From positions 1 to 32,809 of the forward strand of contig CADBCS010000040.1 in NCBI GenBank assembly GCA_902793195.1: 32,809 bases of DNA, read 5' to 3'. The translations under genes and the position numbers were made by a program. This DNA comes from an uncultured Coriobacteriaceae bacterium (GTDB lineage: Bacteria > Actinomycetota > Coriobacteriia > Coriobacteriales > Atopobiaceae). The notes under the pieces were generated by a model. That model was not told where the DNA came from. It searched no databases and saw only the letters and a list, made by a program, of their open reading frames with translations. Of the stretch, positions 19,661 to 27,214 are shown in pieces (the first letter of the stretch is position 1; each line of letters opens with the position of its first letter).

Positions 19661-21088
19661 CTACGCACGTGGTATCTCGGTCCAATCGGCACCGGGATCA
19701 AAGCCGCCCGACCCGCCAATCACATCGCCCGCCTGGTTCTCGTAGGCGCGGTCTGACTGCACCGAGAGCTCCACCTCGCGACCATCGCTCGTCACAAAGG
19801 TGTTCACCCCGCGAATCGCCTCCGAGAAGTCTCCCACGCCGCCGCCCGACGATCCCCCGAACTGCGCGTTTGTACGCTCCCTAAACGCCGCATGGTGCGC
19901 ATCGCTCGCCGCATGCCACGAGGCGAGCTGGGCATCGAACGCCGCCTGACGCTGCCGGTCGGCCGCGAGGGCGGCCTGGGTCTGCGCGTTCATGTTCGCC
20001 ACCGTCTGGTTGGTGACCTGCTGCAGGGCCGCCGCGTGCTGCAGCGAATCGGAGACGATGAGGTCCCACACGTCGTCGTGCAGTAAGAAGGTTCCGGCAA
20101 AGGGCAAGAAGACTTGGTGGAACAGCTCGTCAAAGTGGATGCTGGGAGCATTGAGCGACGCCACGCCCTCAACCGACCACAGCACCGTTCCACCCTTGTT
20201 GTATGCGGCGAAGTCCGGCGCGCACCATGCCGGCAGACCGCTCGCGACGCTTGCCGGCACGGCCTCTGCCTGCGCACGGGACTCCCTTTTGGAAAACCCG
20301 GCCGAGATGAGCCCGCCCAAGAGACCGCCCAGTCCGCCCATCACCATGCCCGCGGCGCCAACGCCATCGCTTGCAGCATCCTTTACGGCATATAGGCGCA
20401 CATACGAGGCGGACGTATAGGGCTCGTCGTTGAGCAGAAACTCGTGGACGCGGCAGAACTCGGCGACGAAGGGCTCCCTAAGCTGCGCCCCGCCACCCAC
20501 CGCGTTTCCTAGCCGCCTATAGAACGCCATGGCGTTCTGCCGACGCGCCTCTATGTTGGGCACGGCCAGGGTCTGCACCAGGCGAGGCCCAACGACCTCG
20601 CAGCCGTTCTTGCGCAGGGTCGAAACGAGCTTTTGGACCTGCGCGTCGGCCAGCGGTATGGGATGTGGCATGGGGGCGTAGTTTGTGCGATCGACACCGG
20701 CAAGCGCGCGACCATAGGTGTTCATGAGGTGCTGCATACTCGCGCTGTTGCGCGTCCCGGCGTCGCCGCGCTCGAGCGTGAGGTTCGACCCCGTGGGATG
20801 CTTCAGCATCACGCGCGGGATATATGGCTGGGATGCCGAACCCGTCGAACGCAAGGAGGTGCTCTGCACCTGCCAGTCGTCGGGCAGGCGCACCACGAAC
20901 AGCCTGCGCCCGCTGCCCTTGTCTCGAATGGAGAAGGTGTCCGGCTGCGTGAGGGGCACCTGATCGGTGTGGCGCGTCATCATGATGGCATGGCCGCAAC
21001 GGGGACAGAAGAAGTTCTCGATCCCCGCAGGTATGGAAAACGCGTAGCCACATGCGGCGCAGTGCGTGTTGATGGTCGGTTGGACCAT
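19661..21088 (-). CDS. zinc-ribbon protein of unknown function
   Basis: This 475-residue protein has an N-terminal zinc ribbon (C10, C13 in CAACGY; C28, C31 in CPRCGH). The middle holds FSIRDKGSGRRLFVVRLPDDW and HPTGSNLTLERGDAGTRN. A glycine-rich hydrophobic stretch lies at about 242-264 (GMVMGGLGGLLGGLISAG). A Gln/Ala-rich, probably helical region follows, and the tail is Gly-rich. There is no signal peptide. I do not recognise the family. The ATG at 21088 is preceded by GGGGGTGA; a longer open frame upstream is not supported. It is followed closely by gluQ, so the two are probably cotranscribed. Confidence 0.75.
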   Translation of the reverse strand: MVQPTINTHCAACGYAFSIPAGIENFFCPRCGHAIMMTRHTDQVPLTQPDTFSIRDKGSGRRLFVVRLPDDWQVQSTSLRSTGSASQPYIPRVMLKHPTGSNLTLERGDAGTRNSASMQHLMNTYGRALAGVDRTNYAPMPHPIPLADAQVQKLVSTLRKNGCEVVGPRLVQTLAVPNIEARRQNAMAFYRRLGNAVGGGAQLREPFVAEFCRVHEFLLNDEPYTSASYVRLYAVKDAASDGVGAAGMVMGGLGGLLGGLISAGFSKRESRAQAEAVPASVASGLPAWCAPDFAAYNKGGTVLWSVEGVASLNAPSIHFDELFHQVFLPFAGTFLLHDDVWDLIVSDSLQHAAALQQVTNQTVANMNAQTQAALAADRQRQAAFDAQLASWHAASDAHHAAFRERTNAQFGGSSGGGVGDFSEAIRGVNTFVTSDGREVELSVQSDRAYENQAGDVIGGSGGFDPGADWTEIPRA

Positions 21089-21394
21089 GCGGCTCACCCC
21101 CGGTTCCTCTGTGCCTGCAATCACGTCTAGCGTACTGGGGCGCCAAACCCAATACAACCCATCGCGCGCGACGGCCAGACGATCGGACTCACTCCCGACC
21201 ATATCAACAGATACGCCCAGCCAGACGCCATATCTGTGGAAACGCAACCAACGGATTCGGCAATCGGTAGTTTTCTCCGCTCATCTCCCCGCTGGCGGAT
21301 TATATGCACCGTGCCCTACTGTTAGCGTGCAATTGGTCTAGAATCTCATTCGAAGTTAGCAAGAATAACGAACGCAAGACAGGAGGGGGCGCTC
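21089..21394. other. gene-free divergent control region
   Basis: This ~300-base stretch separates the zinc-ribbon gene from the divergent MarR gene. It is more AT-rich towards the right, with TAGAAT at 21339-21344 as a possible MarR -10 box, but I see no convincing -35. No gene or clear operator was found. Confidence 0.4.
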
Positions 21395-21886
21395 GTGGGT
21401 ACGCGTGAGCAGCATGTGGGCATGCAAATCAAACGGTTGGCGGATTCACTGCTCCGGATATCCAACGAGTCCATGGATCAAACTGGTCTTACGCGTTCGC
21501 AGGTACTCGTGCTGCTCGAGCTGGATTGCGCGGAGAACAAGACGCTCTCCTCGAGCCAGCTCAAGGAGCGTCTGGACGTGGCACAGCCCACGACCTGGGG
21601 CCTCGTCAACCGGCTTGAGGCCAAGGGCATGGTGCGCACGTTCATTGACCCCACGGACGCAAGGGCAAAGCTCATCTCCATGACCGAGGAGGGACAAAGG
21701 GCCTATGCAAAGGCGCGTTTGCGCATGGAGGACACGGAGGCCATGCTCGTCGCAGGTCTCGACGAGGCCGAGGTGAACCAGCTCAAGGGCTACCTCTCTC
21801 ACATCTACGGAAACTGCAACAGGCACATAGCAAGGGAGAAGAACGAGTTCGCGCGCATGACAGAGCACAACATGGACCAAATGTGA
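21395..21886 (+). CDS. MarR-family transcriptional regulator
   Basis: This 163-residue winged-helix regulator has LTRSQVLVLLEL, SSSQLKERLDVAQPTTWGLVNRLEAKG (helix-turn-helix, named here as two motifs) and the wing DPTDARAKLISMTEEG. These are typical of MarR repressors that respond to small phenolic or lipid ligands. The GTG start has AGGAGGGGG five bases upstream. No obvious target gene is adjacent: the neighbours are the divergent zinc-ribbon gene and the tRNA-Arg. Confidence 0.93.
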   Translation: MGTREQHVGMQIKRLADSLLRISNESMDQTGLTRSQVLVLLELDCAENKTLSSSQLKERLDVAQPTTWGLVNRLEAKGMVRTFIDPTDARAKLISMTEEGQRAYAKARLRMEDTEAMLVAGLDEAEVNQLKGYLSHIYGNCNRHIAREKNEFARMTEHNMDQM

Positions 21887-21902
21887 AGTTCCCAAGAAGC
21901 CG

Positions 21903-21934
21903 TTGACTCGCCCCACAGGACGTGGCAGTATATC
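21903..21934 (+). promoter_or_regulatory. probable tRNA-Arg promoter
   Basis: TTGACT (21903-21908) and CAGTAT (21926-21931) are 17 bases apart and end 12 bases before the tRNA. TATATC three bases later is an alternative -10. Confidence 0.45.
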
Positions 21935-21943
21935 TCGTTGCAA

Positions 21944-22020
21944 GCGCTGTTAGCTCAGCTGGATAGAGCGCATGACTACGAATCATGAGGTCGGGGGTTC
22001 GAATCCCTCACGGCGCACCA
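21944..22020 (+). tRNA. tRNA-Arg(ACG)
   Basis: This 77-base tRNA includes an encoded CCA. It has acceptor GCGCTGT/ACGGCGC, D-arm GCTCAGCTGGATAGAGC, anticodon loop CTACGAA (anticodon ACG) on stem CATGA/TCATG, and T-arm GGGGGTTCGAATCCCTC. It is the intact copy of the sequence that recurs as 3' fragments at 26662, 26859, 28792 and 28990. Confidence 0.96.
21973..22020 (+). repeat. attachment site att1 (3' half of tRNA-Arg)
   Basis: These 48 bases, from the anticodon loop to CCA, are repeated exactly at 26662-26709 and 28792-28839. Integration in the anticodon-loop-to-3'-end part of a tRNA is classic for tyrosine integrases. The flank CCGCAGGTCAGAGGCC after CCA resembles the flanks at 26886 and 29016. 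Confidence 0.75.
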
Positions 22021-22137
22021 GGATTACCGCAGGTCAGAGGCCAATCGTCCCTCGAGAAAACAGTATTCCTCCACAAGAGAAGCTCGCCCGGAAAGGTTGA
22101 CCGGCAGAGGCCGTCACATCAAGTGTCGCAGCCCAGG

Positions 22138-22165
22138 TATACACCCCGCAACAAACGGGTACATA
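22138..22165 (+). promoter_or_regulatory. promoter of leader copy 1
   Basis: TATACA (22138-22143), a 16-base spacer and TACATA (22160-22165). The same arrangement precedes the second leader (TTTACA, 16, TACATA at 29192-29219), which supports both. Confidence 0.5.
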
Positions 22166-22189
22166 ACGATGGTAACCAACCTTCATGGC

Positions 22190-22365
22190 GGTGGGTGCGC
22201 GACGTGCGGAGGCCTAGGCCTGAGCAGAGAAAAGCCCGCTAAGCGCGCGGTATCCCAGACCCACTAGGCAAGCTGGGCCGAAAAACGAGTACGAAAGTAT
22301 CCCGTACACCCGGGGAGAATTATGCCGATCTTCCGGCAGCTCCCCCGTCCACGGGAGACATCACC
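22190..22365 (+). ncRNA. conserved structured leader, copy 1 (remnant of an integrative element)
   Basis: It is strongly similar to 29240-29417, with shared stretches such as AAAAGCCCGCTAAGCGCGCG, GGTATCCCAGACCC and GCCGAAAAACGAGTACGAAA. The 3' part folds as an outer stem (TCCCGT/ACGGGA), an inner stem (GGGGAG/CTCCCC) and a tip hairpin (GCCG/CGGC). Here it no longer precedes an excisionase: after the ATG at 22366 the homologous gene is absent, and 22366-22518 holds no gene I recognise. Confidence 0.45.
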
Positions 22366-22518
22366 ATGCAGGACACGCACGACCGGAGCGGGTGCCCCCC
22401 GCCTTCCGTAATCGCGAGGGTCCCGCTTGCCCAGGCACCCATCCCAAATCGAAAGACCGCCACTCAATCCGAAAACTCTCGGATTCGCCAATGGACGTTT
22501 TTTTCGGTTTGGTACGGT

Positions 22519-23571
22519 CTACGCCATTGTGGCAAGGAACACGCGAGCGAGCACGTAGCCAATAAGACCACAACCCGGAAAGGTGAGCAGCCACGCCAAG
22601 AGCATGTCTTTCGCTATGCGCCAATTCACAGAGCGGGGGTTCTTTGCAGCTCCAGCGCCCATGATGGAGGCAGTCTTGGTGTGCGTGGTAGAGACGGGCA
22701 GGCCCCCAAGCGTCGCAGCGAGCAGGCTGACACCCGCCGTGAGCGAAGCCGCCGCGCCTTGGTATCGCTCCATCTGCACCATGTCGGAACCCACAGTACG
22801 CACGATCTTTGGTCCCCCGACCGCCGTGCCCGCAGCCATGAGAAGTGCGCATGCGAGCATGAGCCAAAGGGGGTAGCCGACATCTTCGCTCACCTTCAGG
22901 CCGGTGGCGAGCTGGCTGGCGAGCATCGCGGTCGCAAGGAACTTCTGGCCGTCCTGTGCCCCGTGCATCAGTGCGCCAAACCCTGCACCGACGACCTGCA
23001 ACCCTCCGAAGAGCCTATTGGCACGCCTCGGTTCGGCAAATGCCCACAGCTCTCGAATGAGCTTTGTGAGACCAAACCCCATGGCAAATCCCGCCGCCGT
23101 AGAGAGGACGAGCCCCCACAGGACCTTTTGCCACTCCGCCCAGTTGACTCCACCAATGCCACCCTGCAACGCTATGGCAGCGCCAGTGAGACCAGCGATG
23201 AGCGCATGGCTTTCGCTCGTGGGAATGCCAAACACCCACGCCACGGATGCCCACACCACGATTCCAACCATTGCCGCGCAAAGGGCAATAAGGGCGGCAC
23301 GGGAGTCCCCGCCGAAGTCCACCATGCTCTCGATGGTGGCGGCAACAGCGGTGGAGACAACGGCAGATCCCATGAGGCCGACGAAGTTGCATATCGCGGC
23401 CATGCAAACGGCACCCCTAAACGTTATGGACCTTGTTCCCACCGCCTCGGCGATTGCGTTTGCCGCGTCGGTGGCCCCGTTCACGAAGATGGTCCCCGCA
23501 ACCAGCAGCATGCTCAGAGCCAGCAGTGGATTTGCGAGCATGCTTTGTATGAGACTAGCAAACGACTCCAT
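22519..23571 (-). CDS. pit: PiT-family inorganic phosphate transporter
   Basis: This 350-residue multi-span membrane protein has the two inverted PiT signatures: GATDAANAIAEAVGTR followed by GAVCMAAICNFVG near the N-terminus, and LPVSTTHTKTASIMG with SVNWRIAKDMLLAW near the C-terminus. ESHALIAGLTGAAI lies in the middle. The family imports phosphate with protons or sodium. The ATG at 23571 has AGAGGAA upstream; 38 upstream codons are not family-like. It is divergent from phoPR across a PHO-box-like repeat, so it is probably under PhoP control. Confidence 0.93.
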   Translation of the reverse strand: MESFASLIQSMLANPLLALSMLLVAGTIFVNGATDAANAIAEAVGTRSITFRGAVCMAAICNFVGLMGSAVVSTAVAATIESMVDFGGDSRAALIALCAAMVGIVVWASVAWVFGIPTSESHALIAGLTGAAIALQGGIGGVNWAEWQKVLWGLVLSTAAGFAMGFGLTKLIRELWAFAEPRRANRLFGGLQVVGAGFGALMHGAQDGQKFLATAMLASQLATGLKVSEDVGYPLWLMLACALLMAAGTAVGGPKIVRTVGSDMVQMERYQGAAASLTAGVSLLAATLGGLPVSTTHTKTASIMGAGAAKNPRSVNWRIAKDMLLAWLLTFPGCGLIGYVLARVFLATMA

Positions 23572-23665
23572 GGAAGGTTCCTCTCGCCTGGACGGACAAA
23601 CTGGATGACTGGCATCCCCTTGACCCATACTAGGCAGCGAGCCACCTCCGCAATGACAACGCGAT

Positions 23666-23692
23666 GTGAACCGACGTGACACCAACGTGAAC
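23666..23692. promoter_or_regulatory. PHO-box-like direct repeats between pit and phoPR
   Basis: On the minus strand this reads GTTCACGTTGG, TGTCACGTCG, GTTCAC: three units about 10-11 bases apart. That matches the known form of actinobacterial PHO boxes (11-base direct units with a GTTCA-like core). A -10-like TAAAAT lies at 23730-23735 towards phoP. It is a probable PhoP binding site for both divergent transcripts. Confidence 0.55.
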
Positions 23693-23785
23693 TCTTGTCA
23701 GCAGCTACACGCGCTCCATATCGCGAATTTAAAATCAAAGAGCATTGGGCCAGTCAAAACGAAGCGCAAGAGGAAGGGACTCCGC

Positions 23786-24514
23786 ATGCCGAGCATTCTT
23801 CTTATCGAAGACGATCGCACCATTCAGATGGCGCTTGAGTTTGCCCTCACACGTGCGGGCTACGGGGTAAGCGTCGCCGGCGACGGAGAGGCAGGGCTCG
23901 ATGCCGCTCGCAGGTGCGATCCCGATCTCGTGCTGTTGGACGTAATGCTCCCTCGTCGATCAGGCTTGGATGTTGCCCGTGCGCTGCGCGCGGAGGGGTT
24001 CGACACCCCCATCATCATGCTCACCGCGCTCGATCAAGAGGAAGACAAGGTCGCCGGGCTCGACGCTGGCGCCGACGACTACGTTACCAAGCCCTTCTCC
24101 ACGGCCGAACTCCTTGCCCGCGTGCGCGCTCACCTGCGCAGGATACGCACGAGGGGCAAACTGCCAGCAATCATAGAGTCGGGTGCGCTGCGCATCGACA
24201 CAGACGCAGCCCGAGTTTTAGTGGAGGGAAAGCCCTTGCGTCTGCGGAGCAAGGAATACGCGCTGCTCGTTGCGCTTGCAAGCCGCGAGGGGTCTTTGTG
24301 CACGAGGCAGTGGCTTTCGGAGCGCGTGTGGGGCGAGGTGTTTTTGCCCACTTCGCGTACGCTCGACACGCATGTGCGTCGCCTGCGTCGAGCAATCGAC
24401 ACTGATGGCTGGACCTACATCCACACCGAGCGCGGAATGGGATATAGGTTTGAGGCGGTGTGCACAGAAAGCACGGTGCCTGGAGGCAACGCACGTAACG
24501 AGGACGCACGATGA
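23786..24514 (+). CDS. phoP: PhoP/OmpR-family response regulator
   Basis: The 242-residue protein has a receiver domain with acidic pair EDD (8-10), phosphoacceptor D52 (LLDVML), T80 and K102 (TKPF). An OmpR/PhoB winged helix follows (LRLRSKEYALLVALASREG ... RTLDTHVRRLRRAI ... HTERGMGYRF). The ATG at 23786 has AGAGGAAGG upstream. Its stop overlaps the ATG of the kinase (ATGA). The phosphate role is inferred from the divergent pit gene and the PHO-box-like repeats; the regulator by itself could also be a generic OmpR type. Confidence 0.9.
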   Translation: MPSILLIEDDRTIQMALEFALTRAGYGVSVAGDGEAGLDAARRCDPDLVLLDVMLPRRSGLDVARALRAEGFDTPIIMLTALDQEEDKVAGLDAGADDYVTKPFSTAELLARVRAHLRRIRTRGKLPAIIESGALRIDTDAARVLVEGKPLRLRSKEYALLVALASREGSLCTRQWLSERVWGEVFLPTSRTLDTHVRRLRRAIDTDGWTYIHTERGMGYRFEAVCTESTVPGGNARNEDAR

Positions 24515-25803
24515 CGGAGACTGGTCGCGTCCATGGTTGGCGACGCTGGATGTTTGGCGGGTACGTACTGGTTGCCGCCGTGTTGGTTGCGGTGTGGGGC
24601 TACTCCATCCTCGTGCCAATCGGCAGTCTTATAGAGCAGCGTATGAAGGAAGGCATGGCATCGGTTGCCAACGCAGCCGCCGTCGCACTACAGACGAGCG
24701 ATCTTCCCGCCTCGGACGTGCTCGGACGCATTGCCGCCACAGACGATCTGCGCCTGACGCTCATAGCGTCCGACGGCACGGTACTTGCCGAGAGCATCGA
24801 GGACGATGCGGCCATGCAAAACCACGCAAACCGTCCCGAATTCATGGAAGCCATCTTGGGCGAGGAAGGAAGCGACCGACGCGTATCCGAGACGGATGGC
24901 ACCGAGTACCTGTACGTGGCGGTCTCCTGCACCTACCAAGACGAGCTGGCGGTAGTGCGCGTATCGCGCACTATGGAGCAGGTAAACGCTCTAAAGACCA
25001 ACTACCTGTGGACGAGCCTCGGGCTATTAGCCTGTGCCCTTATCGTCGCCCTGGCCGCTGCATGGTTTTCCTTCCGGCGTGCGCGGGGTCCCGTAAGAAA
25101 GCTCGAGAGCGTACGCACCGACTTTGTGGCCAACGCGAGCCATGAGCTCAAGACTCCCGTTGCAGGCATTCGCCTGCTGGCCGATTCCATTGGGCAGGCA
25201 TCGGCCGACAGAGACTTTAACATGGTCGAGGCTCTTTGCAGCAGGCTTGAAAGCGAGTCGGAACGTCTGCAAATCCTTGTGGGCGACCTTATGGACCTCT
25301 CCCGTCTGGAGGATAGAGGCCGTGCGCCCGCGACGGGAGTCTCATGCGACATCGGTGCCGTGGCTGCGACGTCGGTAGAGGCGCATCGGGCACGAGCCGA
25401 GGAGGCAGGTCTTCGACTCACGCTGCATGACGGGCTTCCATCCGGCACGCACGCGGCCATCTCGGCAACTGACGCCACGCTGGTGTGCGACAACCTCATT
25501 GCCAACGCGCTGGCCTATACAGAGCGTGGGTCAGTTGACGTGTCGCTTGTAGCCAAAGACGACGATGTGATTCTGAGCGTGCACGATACGGGCATCGGCA
25601 TTGCCTATATCGACCAAGAGCGCGTTTTCGAGCGGTTCTACCGTGTGGACACGGCACGTTCACGCGAGAGTGGTGGCACGGGCCTGGGACTCTCGCTCGT
25701 GCGTCACGCCGTCGAGCGGGCCAACGGCGTGGTGGAGCTCGTGAGCGAGCCGGAACACGGAAGCACCTTCACTGTCACGCTCCACAAGCAGAGGACAGGA
25801 TAG
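24511..25803 (+). CDS. phoR: PhoR-like sensor histidine kinase
   Basis: This 430-residue kinase has two membrane helices (about 15-37 and 165-186) around an extracytoplasmic sensor region of about 125 residues. The HisKA motif is FVANASHELKTPVAGI, with H211. The ATPase domain shows DNLIANALAYT (N box), VHDTGIGI (G1) and GGTGLGLSLV (G2). No HAMP or PAS domain is evident between TM2 and HisKA, so it is shorter than many PhoR proteins. It overlaps phoP by four bases and ends at a duplicated GGACAGGATAGCCC. Confidence 0.92.
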   Translation: MTETGRVHGWRRWMFGGYVLVAAVLVAVWGYSILVPIGSLIEQRMKEGMASVANAAAVALQTSDLPASDVLGRIAATDDLRLTLIASDGTVLAESIEDDAAMQNHANRPEFMEAILGEEGSDRRVSETDGTEYLYVAVSCTYQDELAVVRVSRTMEQVNALKTNYLWTSLGLLACALIVALAAAWFSFRRARGPVRKLESVRTDFVANASHELKTPVAGIRLLADSIGQASADRDFNMVEALCSRLESESERLQILVGDLMDLSRLEDRGRAPATGVSCDIGAVAATSVEAHRARAEEAGLRLTLHDGLPSGTHAAISATDATLVCDNLIANALAYTERGSVDVSLVAKDDDVILSVHDTGIGIAYIDQERVFERFYRVDTARSRESGGTGLGLSLVRHAVERANGVVELVSEPEHGSTFTVTLHKQRTG

Positions 25804-25804
25804 C

Positions 25805-25948
25805 CCGGACAGGATAGCCCGTGAGTGAGTGAGTGAGTGAGCGCTGCGCGCGCCGCGAGATCTGGCCCCTTGAGCAGGAAGGCCATCGGGCGCCGAGGCT
25901 GGTGCCCGCGAAGGATATGAGTATCCCCTGTATAACGGACAGCGGCAT
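25805..25948 (-). pseudogene. remnant of the N-terminus of a ZIP-family metal transporter
   Basis: On the minus strand, ATG at 25948 (AGGAG just upstream) reads MPLSVIQGILISFAGTSLGA, closely like the start of ZIP transporters. A frameshift then leads to MAFLLKGPDLAARAALT in another frame. The homology ends in a GTGA repeat next to the 3' end of phoR. Only about 45 of roughly 260 residues remain. The assignment is from motif memory and is moderate. Confidence 0.5.
25821..25840 (+). repeat. (GTGA)5 tetranucleotide repeat
   Basis: Five exact GTGA units lie 18 bases after the phoR stop. On the minus strand they fall in the ALTG codons of the ZIP remnant and shift its frame. The 14-base GGACAGGATAGCCC is repeated immediately before. 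Confidence 0.9.
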
Positions 25949-25955
25949 GGAGCTC

Positions 25956-26100
25956 CTATCCCCTCATGGCGCCCGTCATCATGCTGACGAAGCCGTAGGT
26001 GGTGCCGGGAAAGCTGAAGTGAAGATCATGCGTCCCAGGTTGGAAGCCGCGAGACTCATGTTGGCGTCCCCGAGAAGACTGGTAGTGGCTGTTGCAGGTT
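25956..26100 (-). pseudogene. C-terminal remnant of an unidentified membrane-like protein
   Basis: The minus strand reads SLLGDANMSLAASNLGRMIF in one frame. After a one-base shift it reads FPGTTYGFVSMMTGAMRG and stops at TAG (25956-25958), seven bases before the ZIP remnant ATG. This looks like two genes of one former operon. I cannot name the family. Confidence 0.35.
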
Positions 26101-26114
26101 ACAAGATTATCATC

Positions 26115-26143
26115 TCTCATTTATCCCATAATATTGGTATAAT
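26115..26143 (+). promoter_or_regulatory. promoter/operator of the antitoxin gene
   Basis: TATAAT (26138-26143) has a weak -35 (TCTCAT) 17 bases upstream. The AT-rich imperfect palindrome CCATAATATTGG overlaps it, as expected for an autoregulated toxin-antitoxin operon. Confidence 0.4.
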
Positions 26144-26169
26144 TTGGGCATATATGAAAGGAGAGGACT

Positions 26170-26436
26170 ATGCAGATGGTTCCCGTCAAGGAGCTCAAGG
26201 ATTCCGCGAGGATTTCCCGGCTTTGCCATGAGTCCGGAGAGCCGGTGCACGTGACGAAGAACGGCTATGCCGACATGGTCATTATGAGCGCCGAGGTCTT
26301 CGAGAAGATGGAGGCCCAGGCTCGAGTTGGCCGCACCGTCGCACTTGTGCAGGAGGGCATCGACGCGGTCGCACGGGGCGAGTGCCGCGACGCCTTCGAG
26401 GCCGTCTCGTCGCTCAGGAGCAAGTATGGCCTATAG
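26170..26436 (+). CDS. Phd/YefM-family antitoxin
   Basis: This 88-residue protein fits type II antitoxins of the Phd/YefM family. The N-terminal DNA-binding part reads MVPVKELKDSARISRLCHES, then GEPVHVTKNGYADMVIMSAEVFEKM, the characteristic strand-turn-helix (given here as a motif region at about residues 24-48). The C-terminal half would bind the toxin. The ATG at 26170 has AAAGGAGAGG upstream. The stop overlaps the start of a broken ParE/RelE-like toxin by 11 bases. It may now act only as a repressor or an orphan antitoxin. Confidence 0.85.
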   Translation: MQMVPVKELKDSARISRLCHESGEPVHVTKNGYADMVIMSAEVFEKMEAQARVGRTVALVQEGIDAVARGECRDAFEAVSSLRSKYGL

Positions 26437-26621
26437 GGTCCAGGTCGCGGGCCCGGCCGAGCGGGACCTCGACAGGGCAGTCGACTACGCAAGTCCGTCG
26501 TTGCATGGCAAGAGGATACGAGCTCTTCTATCTCGTTGATGACGAGCGCGAGGTCGTCTCTGTAATTGCGTTCATGCACGGTTCGCGTGACGCCGCCCCA
26601 ATTGTTGGGAAGAGGATCTAG
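26426..26621 (+). pseudogene. ParE/RelE-family toxin with internal deletion
   Basis: The first frame gives MAYRVQVAGPAERDLDRAVD and YAS, the usual start of ParE/RelE toxins. It then runs out of frame and stops at 26539. From about 26510 another frame gives GYELFYLVDDEREVVSVIAF then MHGSRD, the usual C-terminal strands. About 40-50 residues of the middle are missing. The toxin should be inactive. Confidence 0.75.
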
Positions 26622-26661
26622 TGCCTGCCTTTCCAGTCAAGGGGCACGTCTGTCCCTCAGC

Positions 26662-26709
26662 TGACTACGAATCATGAGGTCGGGGGTTCGAATCCCTCAC
26701 GGCGCACCA
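26662..26709 (+). repeat. attachment site att2 (48-bp copy of the tRNA-Arg 3' half)
   Basis: It is identical to 21973-22020. The bases just before (CTCAGCTG) also match the tRNA D-arm if 13 bases are deleted, so a longer tRNA copy may have decayed here. Confidence 0.8.
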
Positions 26710-26719
26710 GAATATGAGG

Positions 26720-26745
26720 GCTCCCCACCACGGGGAGCTTTTTTT
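26720..26745 (+). terminator. rho-independent terminator after att2
   Basis: GCTCCCC (26720-26726) and GGGGAGC (26732-26738), followed by seven T. It is probably the original tRNA-Arg terminator carried with the att copy. Confidence 0.85.
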
Positions 26746-26760
26746 GTTAGTCGCCATTCC

Positions 26761-26878
26761 AGGGATTCGAACCCGCAAGGGCGCCACAAGCCCTCTGGCT
26801 TGTGGCGGGGTGAGCGCGAATGCGCGAACCCTATGAGCCTTGCCGGAGGCAAGGCGGCGAATCCCTCACGGCGCACCA
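26761..26878 (+). mobile_element. tRNA-end-fused hairpin microelement, copy B, plus short tRNA-Arg 3' end
   Basis: AGGGATTCGAACCC leads into stem CGCCACAAGCC with loop CTCT and GGCTTGTGGCG. The CGCG hairpin is next, then GCCTTGCC-GGA-GGCAAGGC. GGCGAATCCC runs directly into the tRNA-Arg 3' end, with CCA at 26876-26878. Stem bases differ from copies A and C but pairing is kept. The rest of 26879-27131 holds two GGTCAACC repeats (from 26926) and AT-rich DNA without a gene. Confidence 0.65.
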
Positions 26879-27131
26879 GAATATCCGCAGGTCAGAGGCC
26901 ATATGCCCTGGCCTGTTTTCTTTTGGTCAACCTTCGGGTCAACCTCAATCCCCCCTCGCGAAAACAGCATTCCTCCACAGTAGCCACTCGGAACTCATTA
27001 CAGACGAGACAATCTTCCGAAGAGTCCTCGAGATCATTCGGAGATTGGAAGCCGACATCAGACCGTCGAGGTGAAGTAGTGTATCGGCAAGCTTACACGT
27101 CAATTGAAGTCATTCATACATGTTTATACAT

Positions 27132-27163
27132 TTGTACAAGCAAATGAACAAATGCTTGTACAA
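27132..27163. promoter_or_regulatory. inverted-repeat operator upstream of the AlbA_2 gene
   Basis: TTGTACAAGCA (27132-27142) and TGCTTGTACAA (27153-27163) are perfect 11-bp inverted repeats. Each contains the palindrome TTGTACAA. They lie 52 bases before the gene, in the most AT-rich DNA of the window, and are probably an autoregulatory site. Confidence 0.5.
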
Positions 27164-27214
27164 GTCTGTTGTAGATAGTATCCTTCTCTTAGTCGTTACG
27201 AAGGGAATGCGACC

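Noticed and set aside
22366..22518. A second excisionase gene after leader copy 1
   Set aside because: After the matching ATG the frame has no HTH_17 motif and runs as an antisense frame through pit.
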